In this document: positions 9,741 through 20,052 of the stretch, one piece after another | How the letters are laid out: every line of letters begins with the position of its first letter | Numbering within the stretch: the first letter of the stretch is position 1 | NCBI RefSeq assembly: GCF_000723205.1 | Contig: NZ_HG315671.1 | Span: forward strand, 3,670,001 to 3,734,000 | Direction of reading: 5' to 3' | DNA: 64,000 bases | Origin: Formosa agariphila KMM 3901 | GTDB lineage: Bacteria; Bacteroidota; Bacteroidia; Flavobacteriales; Flavobacteriaceae | The notes under the pieces: model-generated | Told to the model about the DNA's origin: nothing | Databases searched by the model: none | Seen by the model: the letters and a program-made list of their open reading frames with translations, nothing else | Program-made: the position numbers and the translations under genes

Positions 9741-11117
9741 TTAGTTGTATCTTTTTAATTCTAGTTCTTTAGAAATTTTACTCATATAAGAATCACTCAA
9801 CTTATAAATCATAAGTATTAGTGCAGAAACTAAGGCGCCAATTGCAGGATAAATACTAATTAACATTTTAATTCCTTTTAAAGATTCGGTGGTTTGATCT
9901 GCATTTGCTTCAAAACCGTAGGCATAGAGCAACCAACCGGTAATTGCACCTCCTAAGGTCCATCCCATCTTTTGAGACATTGAAGATGATGAGAAAACTA
10001 ATCCCGTTGCACGGCGACCAGTTTTCCATTCAGAATAATCGGCTATATCCGCATACATAGACCAAATAAGTGGTAATACAATACCCGCAGACAACCCTAT
10101 AATTATATTTAGGATAAAAATTAACGCTATACTATTGGGATCAACCCAATAAAAAAGAAAACTAAAAATAGATGCTACAATCATAGCTCCTATAAACGTA
10201 TTTTTCTTTCCAAATTTGGCGGAAGCCGGTTTTGCGATTAAGACACCTAATAGATTTGTTACTAACCATACAGTCATATAAGCTCCAGCTAGTTTATCCC
10301 ATTTTACTTCACCAAAAACAGGTAAGGTCTGATCATGAACGAAATATTTAAAGTAGTACATAATACTACCATCTCTCAAAGAATTAAATATAAGTACCGC
10401 TATTCCGGCACCAAGCATTATAAACCATTGACCATTTTTAGCTAAATCTTTTAAATCCTTTTTAATAGATTGTTTAGACTTTAAGGGTTTAACGCGTTCT
10501 TTAGTCCATTTATACGTCATAATAAAAAAGAAGGCCGCAAGAACTGCATAAATAGCAACTGTATACTGATAACTTTGCGCGTCATTTGCCCCAGTATCTC
10601 TAAAATAATCCAGTAAATAAGGTACAGAAGCCGTCATAAATATTCCACCTGAATACGCACCTATAAATCGAAAAGAAGCTAAAGTAGTTCTCTCTTTTGT
10701 ATCAGAAGTCATAACTCCCATTAAAGAGGAATACGGTACATTTACAGCGGTATACACCATCATCATTAATGAATATGTTATATAGGCATAAATTAATTTT
10801 CCTGATGCATCTAAATCAGGCGTTGAAAATGTTAGCACACCTATTAGACCAAAAGGTATTGCTACCCATAACAAATAAGGTCTAAATTTCCCTTTAGATG
10901 TTTGTGTCCGATCTGCTATTATTCCCATAATTGGATCATTTAATCCATCCCACAACCTTGTAAGTAAAAACATAGTTCCGACAGCTGCTGGGGTAAGACC
11001 AACAATATCTGTGTAATATATCATGAGATACATAGAAAACAACTTCCAGAACATAGATGACGCAAAATCCCCAAACCCGTAACCAACTTTCTCCTTTATT
11101 CCAATTTTATCTTTCAT
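9741..11117 (-). CDS. GPH-family sugar:cation symporter (MFS)
   Basis: 458 residues with about 12 hydrophobic helices. The N-terminus (KEKVGYGFGDFASSMFWKLF) and the loop LWDGLNDPIMGIIADRT are hallmarks of the glycoside-pentoside-hexuronide symporters. It should carry the di- or oligosaccharides made in the periplasm across the inner membrane. The start overlaps the epimerase stop by 4 bp (ATGA type), indicating translational coupling. The pairing with epimerase and GH130 suggests mannobiose as the substrate. Confidence 0.93.
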   Translation of the reverse strand: MKDKIGIKEKVGYGFGDFASSMFWKLFSMYLMIYYTDIVGLTPAAVGTMFLLTRLWDGLNDPIMGIIADRTQTSKGKFRPYLLWVAIPFGLIGVLTFSTPDLDASGKLIYAYITYSLMMMVYTAVNVPYSSLMGVMTSDTKERTTLASFRFIGAYSGGIFMTASVPYLLDYFRDTGANDAQSYQYTVAIYAVLAAFFFIMTYKWTKERVKPLKSKQSIKKDLKDLAKNGQWFIMLGAGIAVLIFNSLRDGSIMYYFKYFVHDQTLPVFGEVKWDKLAGAYMTVWLVTNLLGVLIAKPASAKFGKKNTFIGAMIVASIFSFLFYWVDPNSIALIFILNIIIGLSAGIVLPLIWSMYADIADYSEWKTGRRATGLVFSSSSMSQKMGWTLGGAITGWLLYAYGFEANADQTTESLKGIKMLISIYPAIGALVSALILMIYKLSDSYMSKISKELELKRYN

Positions 11118-12325
11118 AACCTCACTTCTTCTATTTTATCTAATCTATTTAAGAGCTCAATTAAAGCTCTACTATTATGATATGGGCATTTCCAAAAGCC
11201 TATTTTGTACTCCGATAAGATGGGTTTATTTTCTATATCAACTCTCCAATACCACTCCCCTTCTTTTATATCTCGTATATATGTTTTTATGTATGCCCAC
11301 AACTTTACTGCCTTATAAAAATATGTCGCATCGCCTGAAATCTCATAAGCATCAATTAAACCTACAAGCCCCTCTGCCTGAACCCACCAATGTTTGTCTT
11401 TATCAATAATACCTTCTTCCGATTCATTAAATATTGAACCATCTTGCCCCATTCCCTCATTACAGGTTATATCAACCAATCTTAGAGATGTTTTTTTAAT
11501 ACTTTCAATCACCTTTGGTTCATTAATTTCTATTGCTGCTTCATGTAGTAACCAAGCCCCTTCAATATCATGTCCATAAGAAATTGTCTTTGATTTTGAT
11601 TTCCAGTTTTGACCAAAAAACAAATTAAAATGTCCTGTATCTTTATCGACGATAATATTTTGAAAAATAGAAATTAAGTCTTGAATACTATTTTTCAAAC
11701 TGCCATCTGACCAGACCCTATACAGATTAGTATAAGGTTCCAAAATATGTAAATGTGTATTCATTGATTTGGGTACATTTAAGTCTTTATCACTTAAGCG
11801 CATATCTTGGATTATACTCCAATCTTTTTGCAATGCCTCGATGTATCCTAAATGTTCTTTATCCCAAAATTTGTCTTGTAAAATATTATATAATTTTATG
11901 GACAAGTCTAGACTCAATTCATTCCCTGTCGCTCTATAAAATTCAGAAAACCCATATATTGCAAATCCTTGAGCATAAGCTTGTTTCCTGGTATTCACTG
12001 GATTCCCATCACAATCAATTTCCCATATTACACCTTCATTTTCAGAATCCCAAAAGTTTTCAATAATGTAGATAAATTGTTCTTCTGCAATCTGCTTATA
12101 TTCTTCTTTTTGGGTACGGTTATAGCCTGCTGCAAAAGCCCATAAAATTCGGGTATTTAAAACAACACCTCGTGTAGCCTTTTTATCAATTGTTCCAGAA
12201 CTGTTTATTTCGCCAAAAAAACCTTTATATTCAACATCTCTAACTGTAGTGGCCCAATATGACAATAAGGCATCTAATTCTGATGATAATTCTAATTTAA
12301 ATTGGCTAATTTCCTCTAAAGTCAT
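11114..12325 (-). CDS. AGE-family epimerase, probably mannobiose (cellobiose) 2-epimerase
   Basis: 403 residues, an (alpha/alpha)6-barrel protein of the N-acylglucosamine/cellobiose 2-epimerase superfamily. Candidate catalytic residues match the family in order and spacing: His191/His193 (NTHLHILE), His252 (YGHDIEGAW), Trp313-Trp314 (HWWVQAEG) and His383 (CPYHNSRAL). There is no signal peptide, so it is cytoplasmic. In the known mannan pathway it converts beta-1,4-mannobiose to 4-O-beta-D-mannosyl-D-glucose, the substrate for the GH130 phosphorylase encoded just upstream. The neighbouring gene makes mannobiose a better guess than cellobiose. Confidence 0.9.
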   Translation of the reverse strand: MTLEEISQFKLELSSELDALLSYWATTVRDVEYKGFFGEINSSGTIDKKATRGVVLNTRILWAFAAGYNRTQKEEYKQIAEEQFIYIIENFWDSENEGVIWEIDCDGNPVNTRKQAYAQGFAIYGFSEFYRATGNELSLDLSIKLYNILQDKFWDKEHLGYIEALQKDWSIIQDMRLSDKDLNVPKSMNTHLHILEPYTNLYRVWSDGSLKNSIQDLISIFQNIIVDKDTGHFNLFFGQNWKSKSKTISYGHDIEGAWLLHEAAIEINEPKVIESIKKTSLRLVDITCNEGMGQDGSIFNESEEGIIDKDKHWWVQAEGLVGLIDAYEISGDATYFYKAVKLWAYIKTYIRDIKEGEWYWRVDIENKPILSEYKIGFWKCPYHNSRALIELLNRLDKIEEVRL

Positions 12326-12377
12326 TTTTATTTTTTTAACGCTTAAGCTATCTTCTATTAATTATTTGGTAATTCAT

Positions 12378-13562
12378 TTACAAGTCTATCCGATGGCTTT
12401 CATTCTTAATAATATTCTCATTTATTGTTTCTACAGAAAGATGAGAATATAATTTATCAGAAGGTGTATTTATACAATAATCTACTAGTATATCTATATT
12501 AGATTTCGCAACATGCATTCTAGTATCAGAAGAAGCATAGTATATAAATACATCTCCATTATCATCAGCAATCCAACCATTACTAAACAAGACATTTGAA
12601 ACATCTCCCACTCGTTCCTCTTTCATTGGAGCCATTAAATGACCTTGTGGTTTATGTATTACCTCCCATGGTCGATCTAAATGCGTCATAAACAAATACA
12701 ATGTATAGCGTAATCCTGCAGCTGTATTCCTTACACCATGAGCCATATTCAACCATCCCTTACTTGTCTTTATTGGAGCTGGACCTAACCCATTTTTAAC
12801 TTCATAAATAGTATGATAGGTCTTGGCATCTACTATCTTTTCCTCCTTTACTTCAGCATTTAAAATACTTTCAGACAATCCGAAACCTATACCTCCACCT
12901 TTACCGGTATCTATAAACCCATCTTGTGGTCTTGTAAAGAATGCATATTTATTATCTATAAAGTGAGGAAACAATACGACATTTCTTTGTTGTCCTGTGT
13001 GTGATATTAAATCAGGTAATCTTTCCCACGTAATCAAATCCTTTGTTCTAGCTATTCCTGCAGAAGCGACTGCTGTTGAAGTATCTCCTGTTGGTGCATT
13101 TTTATCTTTTTTTTCAGAACAGAACACACCATAAATCCAGCCATCATCATGTTGCGTTAATCTCATATCGTAAACATTTGTATCGAACTCCTCATTCTGC
13201 GGCAAATGGATTGGTCTTTCCCAAAATTTAAAATTATCAGTTCCATTTGGACTCTCAGCTACGGCAAAAAATGATTTTCTATCATCACCTTCTACTCTAG
13301 CTACTAATAAATATTTATTATTTAATTTTATTGCTCCGGCATTAAATACAGCATTTACGCCTATACGCTCTAAAAAGTAGGGATTCGTTAATTGATTAAA
13401 ATCATAACGCCAATTTAAAGGCACATGATTTCTTGTTAAAATAGGGTTCTCGTATCTACTATAAACACCATTAGAACTAAAAAGCTCTTTATTTGGAGTT
13501 TTAATTAATTTTTCATGATCCGATTTAATTTTTTCAACACGTTCTAAATAATTCATTTTCAA
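12378..13562 (-). CDS. GH130 phosphorylase, probably beta-1,4-mannosylglucose phosphorylase
   Basis: 394 residues, five-bladed beta-propeller family GH130. Visible motifs are [34 protein letters not shown] and [15 protein letters not shown]. There is no signal peptide, so it acts in the cytoplasm. By analogy with GH130_1 enzymes next to 2-epimerases it would split mannosylglucose with phosphate to mannose 1-phosphate and glucose, saving ATP. The gene lies between the epimerase (53 bp gap) and the first GH26 gene (25 bp gap). Confidence 0.92.
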   Translation of the reverse strand: MKMNYLERVEKIKSDHEKLIKTPNKELFSSNGVYSRYENPILTRNHVPLNWRYDFNQLTNPYFLERIGVNAVFNAGAIKLNNKYLLVARVEGDDRKSFFAVAESPNGTDNFKFWERPIHLPQNEEFDTNVYDMRLTQHDDGWIYGVFCSEKKDKNAPTGDTSTAVASAGIARTKDLITWERLPDLISHTGQQRNVVLFPHFIDNKYAFFTRPQDGFIDTGKGGGIGFGLSESILNAEVKEEKIVDAKTYHTIYEVKNGLGPAPIKTSKGWLNMAHGVRNTAAGLRYTLYLFMTHLDRPWEVIHKPQGHLMAPMKEERVGDVSNVLFSNGWIADDNGDVFIYYASSDTRMHVAKSNIDILVDYCINTPSDKLYSHLSVETINENIIKNESHRIDL

Positions 13563-13587
13563 TGTATTTTTTTTTATGATTGACTCT

Positions 13588-14709
13588 TTATTTTAAAAGT
13601 AAAATATTTTCATTTTTAGTAAATTCTATAAAGTCTTGGAATGCTGGATGCCCTTTATATGGAACATAAAAATGTTCTTCATCTCTATTTCTCCAAAGAA
13701 GCACATAAGAAATTTTTTTATACAATTCAGATTCTATTAAGACCTTACTTAACTTATCAGTGAACCACGCACTATCTAGTAATTTATCTGAACCTGTTTC
13801 TGTAAAAGCTGCCAATTTTCCTCTTTCATCTGCTAACCCTACAACAATATTCAGTTTGTTAATTACAGCTTGTAAACCATCACCATTTTCGGTAAAATCG
13901 TAATAATTATCCACTCCCAAAATATCAACATAAGCATCACCAGGATACCATTCTAAATACTGTTTTTCTGTATAAAATTGTCTATCTGGAGAATAAGCTA
14001 TAATTAAATTATCTAAACCTTTATCTCTTTTCAAATAGTCTACCGTGAATTTGAATAAGGCTTTATATTCTTCTGGCGTACAGTAATCCTTTCCCCACCA
14101 AAACCATGTACCATTCATCTCATGCCATGGTCTAAATATGACTGGAATTGATTTGTTCGATTTCGTTTTTAAAGAACTAATAAACGTGGCAATTTGGTCT
14201 AATTTTAAAATTAAAGCTTGATGCTTATTTCCACCAGGTAAAATTGTCTCTACAATTTTTGTACTTGTATCCCAAGACGAAATGGTGTCACTGTAAATAA
14301 ATGGATGCCAATTAAATGTATTTATTGCACCCTTTTCATGAGATTGAATTGCTAACAATTTCATATCGTTAAAAGAAACACCATCTAAATTTGCAGCATC
14401 GCCTATTCCTCCTAAGTCCCACCCCATTACTACCGGAAACTTATTAGTAGCCTTTTTCACATCAGACTGTAAAGAATCAATTTTAGTATGTTTCCAACCT
14501 ATACCATAAGCCAAAGCATCCTCGTGACCAAGCATAACTCCCTTATGATTGTCCTTTTTTAACTTCTTTAGAAGTTTTGGAGCCTTTTTAGTCTTATATG
14601 AAACAACAGATTTGTTTCCAGCACAACCAAGCAAAACAGCCCCCATTATCACGAATGTGATTAAATTATGATTACTAATTATTCTCATTTCTCTAATTAT
14701 AAATATCAA
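13588..14709 (-). CDS. GH26 beta-mannanase, lipoprotein
   Basis: Up to 373 residues. Catalytic motifs of family GH26: acid/base [14 protein letters not shown] (Glu197) and nucleophile AAFTETGSD (Glu304). The lipoprotein signal ends AVLLGC. An inner Met at 14688 starts a cleaner signal peptide ([20 protein letters not shown]) and falls 5 bp after the stop of the upstream GH26 gene, so it is the better start. The 14709 start would overlap that gene by 17 bp. A compact single-domain mannanase, likely on the outer membrane or periplasmic side, making mannobiose or longer oligosaccharides. Confidence 0.92.
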   Translation of the reverse strand: MIFIIREMRIISNHNLITFVIMGAVLLGCAGNKSVVSYKTKKAPKLLKKLKKDNHKGVMLGHEDALAYGIGWKHTKIDSLQSDVKKATNKFPVVMGWDLGGIGDAANLDGVSFNDMKLLAIQSHEKGAINTFNWHPFIYSDTISSWDTSTKIVETILPGGNKHQALILKLDQIATFISSLKTKSNKSIPVIFRPWHEMNGTWFWWGKDYCTPEEYKALFKFTVDYLKRDKGLDNLIIAYSPDRQFYTEKQYLEWYPGDAYVDILGVDNYYDFTENGDGLQAVINKLNIVVGLADERGKLAAFTETGSDKLLDSAWFTDKLSKVLIESELYKKISYVLLWRNRDEEHFYVPYKGHPAFQDFIEFTKNENILLLK

Positions 14710-16630
14710 AAGTTTTTATCTCATCCATAAATAAGGTTCTCTCACTTTCATAAAATTTATTAAAATCATCTTTCACATTATTAGGGCTACTTGCATTAGG
14801 AATAAATAAATTATTTTGAGAGGTTTCCCAAGGCGCATTAAACCATGCTAAGGCCCACGCTATTCTAATATCACTTGCTCCTTCTTCTATAGCTGCTAAT
14901 ATATTTGAAGTCCAAAAGGTAGGATTTGAATTTATATATCCCTGTCTACCTGTTTCAGAAAGAACAGCCACTTTACCATGATTTAAGGCAAAGGAACTAA
15001 GCTCAATAAGATTAGATTTTAATGTTGATTTTGTAGGGTCATACACATCTACACCAACGACATCTACATAATTATCACCCGGATAATAACTCTCATCTAT
15101 TTTTTGATTTGGAGTCCAACCAAATAGAACTAAATCGGTTTTTGACTTGATATAGTTTACTGCTAACTGATAAAACTGAATATACAGTTGAGAACTATGA
15201 TTTTTTGTTTTGGTTCCCCACCAAAACCAGTCACCATCCATTTCATGATATAACCTGAATACAACAGGAAAACCTAAATCTGAATTAATGATATTCACTA
15301 CATCATCTAACTCATTATAAAACCAATCTCGAGAACCATCGATATCATTAACAATATCATACACTAGAGATTTATCTTGATCTGTGCTCATCTCGTCAAA
15401 ATAAATTTTATTATCATTTCTACTCTGCTGATGAAAATCAAATGTGACTATTGCTCCATTGTTATAAGCGTATTTAGCTTCTTGAATATGAAGTTGTTTT
15501 TCTTCATTTGATTTATACAACATGTAATGGGGATCAATACCAAAAACACCGGGATGATCTCCTGTCACATCTTTACAGTCAGATGTACTTAAATCTGTTC
15601 TTAATCCATCTAATTTAAAAGACATTGGAAACTCTTGCCCAAAAGCAAATTGGCTACTATTAGATAATTGCCCAATTTTTTGAAACAAATTTTTAGTTTC
15701 ATATGTCGCTCCAGCATCAATTGGTATATACTCTCCTTGCTTTCTAACTTCTACGGTTATAGTAGTTGATGCCGTAGCTCCAACATCGTCGGTAACAATT
15801 AATTCTATTTCATGAATTCCTAAAGGGAGCTCTAACCTAATTTCCTTCTCATTCCCAACAACTACATCTGCTTTTAGCCACTTATATTCAACTATTTCAC
15901 CATCTTCATCTGAGGATGCGGAACCATCAAGTTCTACCCATACCTTAGATTGTTCTTCAGTTATAATTGCTATTTTATCTTCTCCTGCATTTGCTACAGG
16001 CAAACTATTTTCAGCTTGTGTAATTATAACTGTATACTCTTTAACTATTTCATTATTTTGTTTTAGTGTATAATTAACAATTTTTGAAAAGTCATTTTTT
16101 GTTTCACCTGATACTTGTAGCTTATCACCGATAAATAATTCTGCACCATCACTTAAAGTGAATTCTGCTGTTAAATTATTTAATATTGTATTTGCGTTTA
16201 CATTCGCTGCTATTGAGGTACCATTAATATCAAAATCAGTATCTGGTAATTCTTTTATTTTGAAAGAAGTAACACTTGCTTTCACATTAATTATTACCGA
16301 GTAATTTTGCTTTGTTCCATCCTCAGCTTCCACAACATATACAACAGGATTGGAAAAATCATTTTTTGAATATCCAGAAGTTTGTAGATTATTTTCTACA
16401 TAAACATTTGCTTTATCAGAGACTTTAAATACAGCTGTAAGATCCTTTAAATCCACACCTTCTTCTACAGTTGCAACAACATTATTATTCGATAGAATAT
16501 CAAAATTGACATTTAATTCTGAAATAGAAAAGGATAAGAGTTCTGCATCACTACTTAACAGTGTATCACTATCTTCTGAACATGAAATAATAAATACAGA
16601 AATTAATACTAACTTTATAAATTGCTTCAT
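14693..16630 (-). CDS. Multidomain GH26 beta-mannanase, surface lipoprotein
   Basis: 645 residues. Lipoprotein Cys17 (VFIISCSED). Two tandem beta-sandwich repeats of about 90 residues follow (from LLSFSISELN and from VTSFKIKELP), each with a K/S-NDFS and YxVxI pattern. A PKD domain spans about 210-298 (PVANAGEDK ... SSDEDGEIVEYKW). The GH26 catalytic domain spans about 305-640 with acid/base Glu463 (YHEMDGDWFWWG) and nucleophile Glu559 (AVLSETGRQG). The long spacer and CSEDSD after the lipobox, close to the Bacteroidota surface-export signal, suggest the endo-enzyme that first cuts mannan outside the cell. Confidence 0.92.
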   Translation of the reverse strand: MKQFIKLVLISVFIISCSEDSDTLLSSDAELLSFSISELNVNFDILSNNNVVATVEEGVDLKDLTAVFKVSDKANVYVENNLQTSGYSKNDFSNPVVYVVEAEDGTKQNYSVIINVKASVTSFKIKELPDTDFDINGTSIAANVNANTILNNLTAEFTLSDGAELFIGDKLQVSGETKNDFSKIVNYTLKQNNEIVKEYTVIITQAENSLPVANAGEDKIAIITEEQSKVWVELDGSASSDEDGEIVEYKWLKADVVVGNEKEIRLELPLGIHEIELIVTDDVGATASTTITVEVRKQGEYIPIDAGATYETKNLFQKIGQLSNSSQFAFGQEFPMSFKLDGLRTDLSTSDCKDVTGDHPGVFGIDPHYMLYKSNEEKQLHIQEAKYAYNNGAIVTFDFHQQSRNDNKIYFDEMSTDQDKSLVYDIVNDIDGSRDWFYNELDDVVNIINSDLGFPVVFRLYHEMDGDWFWWGTKTKNHSSQLYIQFYQLAVNYIKSKTDLVLFGWTPNQKIDESYYPGDNYVDVVGVDVYDPTKSTLKSNLIELSSFALNHGKVAVLSETGRQGYINSNPTFWTSNILAAIEEGASDIRIAWALAWFNAPWETSQNNLFIPNASSPNNVKDDFNKFYESERTLFMDEIKTFDIYN

Positions 16631-16733
16631 TTAATACATTTTTAAAAATTGAATTGAATAGGTAAACCGGGCACCTTAACCACAGGAACCCGATTTCCTA
16701 ACCAAAAAAAAAACTAATAATAAAAAAACAAAT

Positions 16734-18422
16734 CTAATATCTTGGTCCTTCAGTAATTACCATATCATCTATGCTAACCCCAATTTCATTACCATCATTT
16801 CTGTTCACAATAACTTCTATACGATCAAGTGGTGCGTCTTTATTAAACCTTTTTAACGAAGCATAATGCTGCCCTAACTCTGTTGTAGAGTCACTCCAGT
16901 TTTCCATATCTGAATTAAATAAGCTAAATTGAAACGTCTCCCATTTTCCATTAGTATTAGGAAAGAATTTTTGAATAAGTACTAGCTGTTCATCGTATTG
17001 AAACATTCTTACAATTATATATTGGGTTTCATCAGGAATACTATTAAGCGCTAGTGACACATATGGATCGTTAAATACAGAAAGCTGAGAGGACTTCATT
17101 TCTTTAGAAATTGATTGTCCCCAATATCCACCCCAATTACCTAAACTTCCATCATCGGTATAGGTATAGAATTGATTCCCAAAAAATGGATCAATTTCAT
17201 TAGTTCTTAAATCTAAAGAGGCTACCAAATTTCCGTTATTATATATATCCGGCCATGCTCCTGAATCTTCAAATCCCATAACGGTAATTTTTGAAGGTTT
17301 AGTTGACCCCACTAAAGCATCACCAATTTCCTGACTTCCATCGTACTGCCCTTCTGTAATTTTGAAAAATGCAATATCCAGATCTTGATTTGCGCCTGCA
17401 TTTCCTGATTTAAAAGTTAACTTAGGTTTAAAAGCCCCTGAATTAAACTCTCCTCCTTCCCAATTATCTTCTAAAGGCTGAGACACTATAACCCATTGAC
17501 CACCGGTATCAAATCCATATCCAAAATGTCTCCAGTTTCCTGCTTGATCTTCAAGTTGAAAATATCCTGCACTTCCCGCAGGTGTTCTTACCGCAAATGT
17601 TAAAAATGGATTAATTAAACCACTCACATCAGGAACTTCTTCAGAGGTCATATTTCCAGATTCTTTATCCCAACCATAGCCAGGTGCTCTTAAAGAAAAA
17701 TAATTAATATCTGTTCCATTGAAATCTCCAGTTTTTACGCTTGCATCTCCCTCTCCTACATATTGATGAGTTCCGTCTTTAAAGTCCCAAACCACCACTT
17801 CATCATAAGAAATAAATGGATAGATTACCTCTACTTTTTTCGCCACTGGAATTTCATCATTTGCCAAACTTTTAAAGGCTACATCTACTAACATACCTGC
17901 TTTTAAATCTAAATCTGCAACTGAAAAAACAGATTCCTCTGTAGTTTTAGAAATTTCATCTACCACTTCTCCATTAACTGTTACCTCTGTTAACAAATCG
18001 ACATTTATTCCTATAACTTTAAAATTCAAACCAACCTGAATATCACTTACCTCCTTAACTTCCGTTGAAGGAATAATAGGTACAAAATTAGCAGCTGTCT
18101 CACTTTGTTGCCCGTATTTATTCGAAACTACAATTGGAGCTCCGTCTACATTCATGGTTCTTGGTACATCTACCTGTAAAGATTTCTCATCATCTGAAAC
18201 TTTTAAATTATCCCCAACGACATCCCCGAAATAAACATTATCTACTTTTTCAAATTCTCCAGTAAGTTTTATTGTATTTGAAAGCACTTCATTAAAAGAA
18301 CTAACTTCAAATATTTCTGGCACTGGCCAATCTACATCATATACAGAATCGTCAGTTTCACAAGCAATCACCATCAACATCATTGTGACAGTCAAGACTA
18401 AATATTTTATATTTTTATTCAT
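16734..18422 (-). CDS. Surface glycan-binding lipoprotein with IPT/TIG-like domains
   Basis: 562 residues. Lipoprotein signal ending MVIACETDDS, with acidic residues after Cys that favour surface export. Two IPT/TIG-like immunoglobulin domains occupy about 35-205, and a C-terminal region rich in Trp and Tyr (YWGQSISKEM, WRHFGYGFDTGGQW) probably binds the glycan. It sits in the third position after SusC and SusD, where SusE/F-like or SGBP genes are usual. There is no enzyme motif. The binding preference is presumed to be mannan from context only. Confidence 0.82.
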   Translation of the reverse strand: MNKNIKYLVLTVTMMLMVIACETDDSVYDVDWPVPEIFEVSSFNEVLSNTIKLTGEFEKVDNVYFGDVVGDNLKVSDDEKSLQVDVPRTMNVDGAPIVVSNKYGQQSETAANFVPIIPSTEVKEVSDIQVGLNFKVIGINVDLLTEVTVNGEVVDEISKTTEESVFSVADLDLKAGMLVDVAFKSLANDEIPVAKKVEVIYPFISYDEVVVWDFKDGTHQYVGEGDASVKTGDFNGTDINYFSLRAPGYGWDKESGNMTSEEVPDVSGLINPFLTFAVRTPAGSAGYFQLEDQAGNWRHFGYGFDTGGQWVIVSQPLEDNWEGGEFNSGAFKPKLTFKSGNAGANQDLDIAFFKITEGQYDGSQEIGDALVGSTKPSKITVMGFEDSGAWPDIYNNGNLVASLDLRTNEIDPFFGNQFYTYTDDGSLGNWGGYWGQSISKEMKSSQLSVFNDPYVSLALNSIPDETQYIIVRMFQYDEQLVLIQKFFPNTNGKWETFQFSLFNSDMENWSDSTTELGQHYASLKRFNKDAPLDRIEVIVNRNDGNEIGVSIDDMVITEGPRY

Positions 18423-18441
18423 TTTATTTTTTTTAAGATTA

Positions 18442-20037
18442 TTAATACCCTTTATTTTGAGCTATTTCAAATGCATTTACATCTCCTACTGGGATAGGTA
18501 GTAACCCATCATGAGACCTATAATTAGACTCATTTGGTAGTAATTCTAATCTTCCGGTACGAATTATATCAAAATATCTAATTCCTTCCATTGCTAATTC
18601 CATCCTTCTCTCTTTCCATATATCTAACAATAAATCTTCACCTGTACTTGTAATAGCTGGTACCTTAGCTCCCGAAAGCGCATCATAAGAATAATTATTA
18701 GTTTGACCTTCTTTAGAACCTAACGGCATCGTTGAATTTTCAGCACGAGAACGAATAAGATTAATTGTATTACGAGCTACCCCCTCTTGTCCTACATAAT
18801 ATGCAGCTTCCGCATGAGCTAATAATACTTCTGCATAACGCATCAATCTTTTATTAACGTCTTGGTTATTATGATTACTTGCTCTATCTTCTTTAGCTAA
18901 AGCATATTTTCTATTTAATCTACAACTAGAAACAAAATCTTTAGTACTGTCGTCCTCTAAGGTCCATAATTGTTTGTCCCACGTTTGAGGTATGCCATAA
19001 AGAATACCAAACTCTTGACCATAAATAGTATTAAATAACCGTGGATCTGTAGTTAAATAGGTATTATACAAAGCATCTGTAGGTAGATTAAAACACCATC
19101 CCCAATCATCTCTATTCCCCATTTGGACAATAGTTGTATTTCCAACACTTTCTCCCCATTCATTATTAGTTTGCTTATGCTGTACTTCGAAAACAGATTC
19201 TACATTATTTTCTCCTTCTTCTTCAAAAATTGTAGCAAAATTATTTGCTAAAGCATATTGGCCAGAGTTTATAATTTCAGAGGTAAGACTAAATACTTCA
19301 TTCCATACTGCGTTTAAATCCACATTATAATCTGTAGAACTTGCCAGAACCTCATTATTAGCAAATGCTGTTTCTTGCATTAGAGCCCTAACTTTCAACA
19401 TTTGAGCTGCACCCTTGGTAACCCTTCCTAGATCTGATAATGCATATTCATTTTTTTCAGGTAAAACAGAAATAGACTCATCTAAATCTGATTTAATTAA
19501 ATCAAACACATCTTTCTCGGTACTTCTTGGCACAGCAAGATCGTCTACACTTAAATCTCCTGTAATTAATGGCACACCACCATATAAACTAACCAACCTT
19601 AAGTAGAAATAAGCACGTAAGAACTTCGCCTCTCCGATAATTCGAGATTTTAGATCTTCATCAAAAGTTGCGTTAGGAATTGCATTAATCACTTCGTTTG
19701 ACCTCACTATACCAGTATACATTAGCGACCAAATTCCTTCAGAAGCAGCATTACCTGAATTTGCATTAAAATCTTTCAAATATTGGCGATCTGCCCAATC
19801 AAAAAGACTACTACCTCCTTTAATAGCGTCATCTGAAAGAATATCTCCATAAATAAAGTATTCGTCATCTTGAAGCGCCGCATAGCAAGAATTTAAACCT
19901 GCCAGAGCATTTTCAGGATCATTAAAATAATCATCTGCTGTTTGCGTTCCTATGTTATCTAGTTCAGTTAAATTATCTTCACATGAGATAACTAACAGAA
20001 TAATCATCGTGAATGATATCAATTTAAATATTTTCAT
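18442..20037 (-). CDS. susD: SusD/RagB-type glycan-binding outer-membrane lipoprotein
   Basis: 531 residues. Lipoprotein signal ILLVISCEDN, then the SusD N-terminal motif NLTELDNIGTQTADDYFNDP and TPR-like helices, and the C-terminal hallmark WKERRMELAMEGIRYFDIIR. It forms the lid of the SusC transporter and captures oligosaccharides. It lies 15 bp downstream of SusC in the same operon. Confidence 0.97.
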   Translation of the reverse strand: MKIFKLISFTMIILLVISCEDNLTELDNIGTQTADDYFNDPENALAGLNSCYAALQDDEYFIYGDILSDDAIKGGSSLFDWADRQYLKDFNANSGNAASEGIWSLMYTGIVRSNEVINAIPNATFDEDLKSRIIGEAKFLRAYFYLRLVSLYGGVPLITGDLSVDDLAVPRSTEKDVFDLIKSDLDESISVLPEKNEYALSDLGRVTKGAAQMLKVRALMQETAFANNEVLASSTDYNVDLNAVWNEVFSLTSEIINSGQYALANNFATIFEEEGENNVESVFEVQHKQTNNEWGESVGNTTIVQMGNRDDWGWCFNLPTDALYNTYLTTDPRLFNTIYGQEFGILYGIPQTWDKQLWTLEDDSTKDFVSSCRLNRKYALAKEDRASNHNNQDVNKRLMRYAEVLLAHAEAAYYVGQEGVARNTINLIRSRAENSTMPLGSKEGQTNNYSYDALSGAKVPAITSTGEDLLLDIWKERRMELAMEGIRYFDIIRTGRLELLPNESNYRSHDGLLPIPVGDVNAFEIAQNKGY

Positions 20038-20052
20038 AATTGTTTCTTTTAA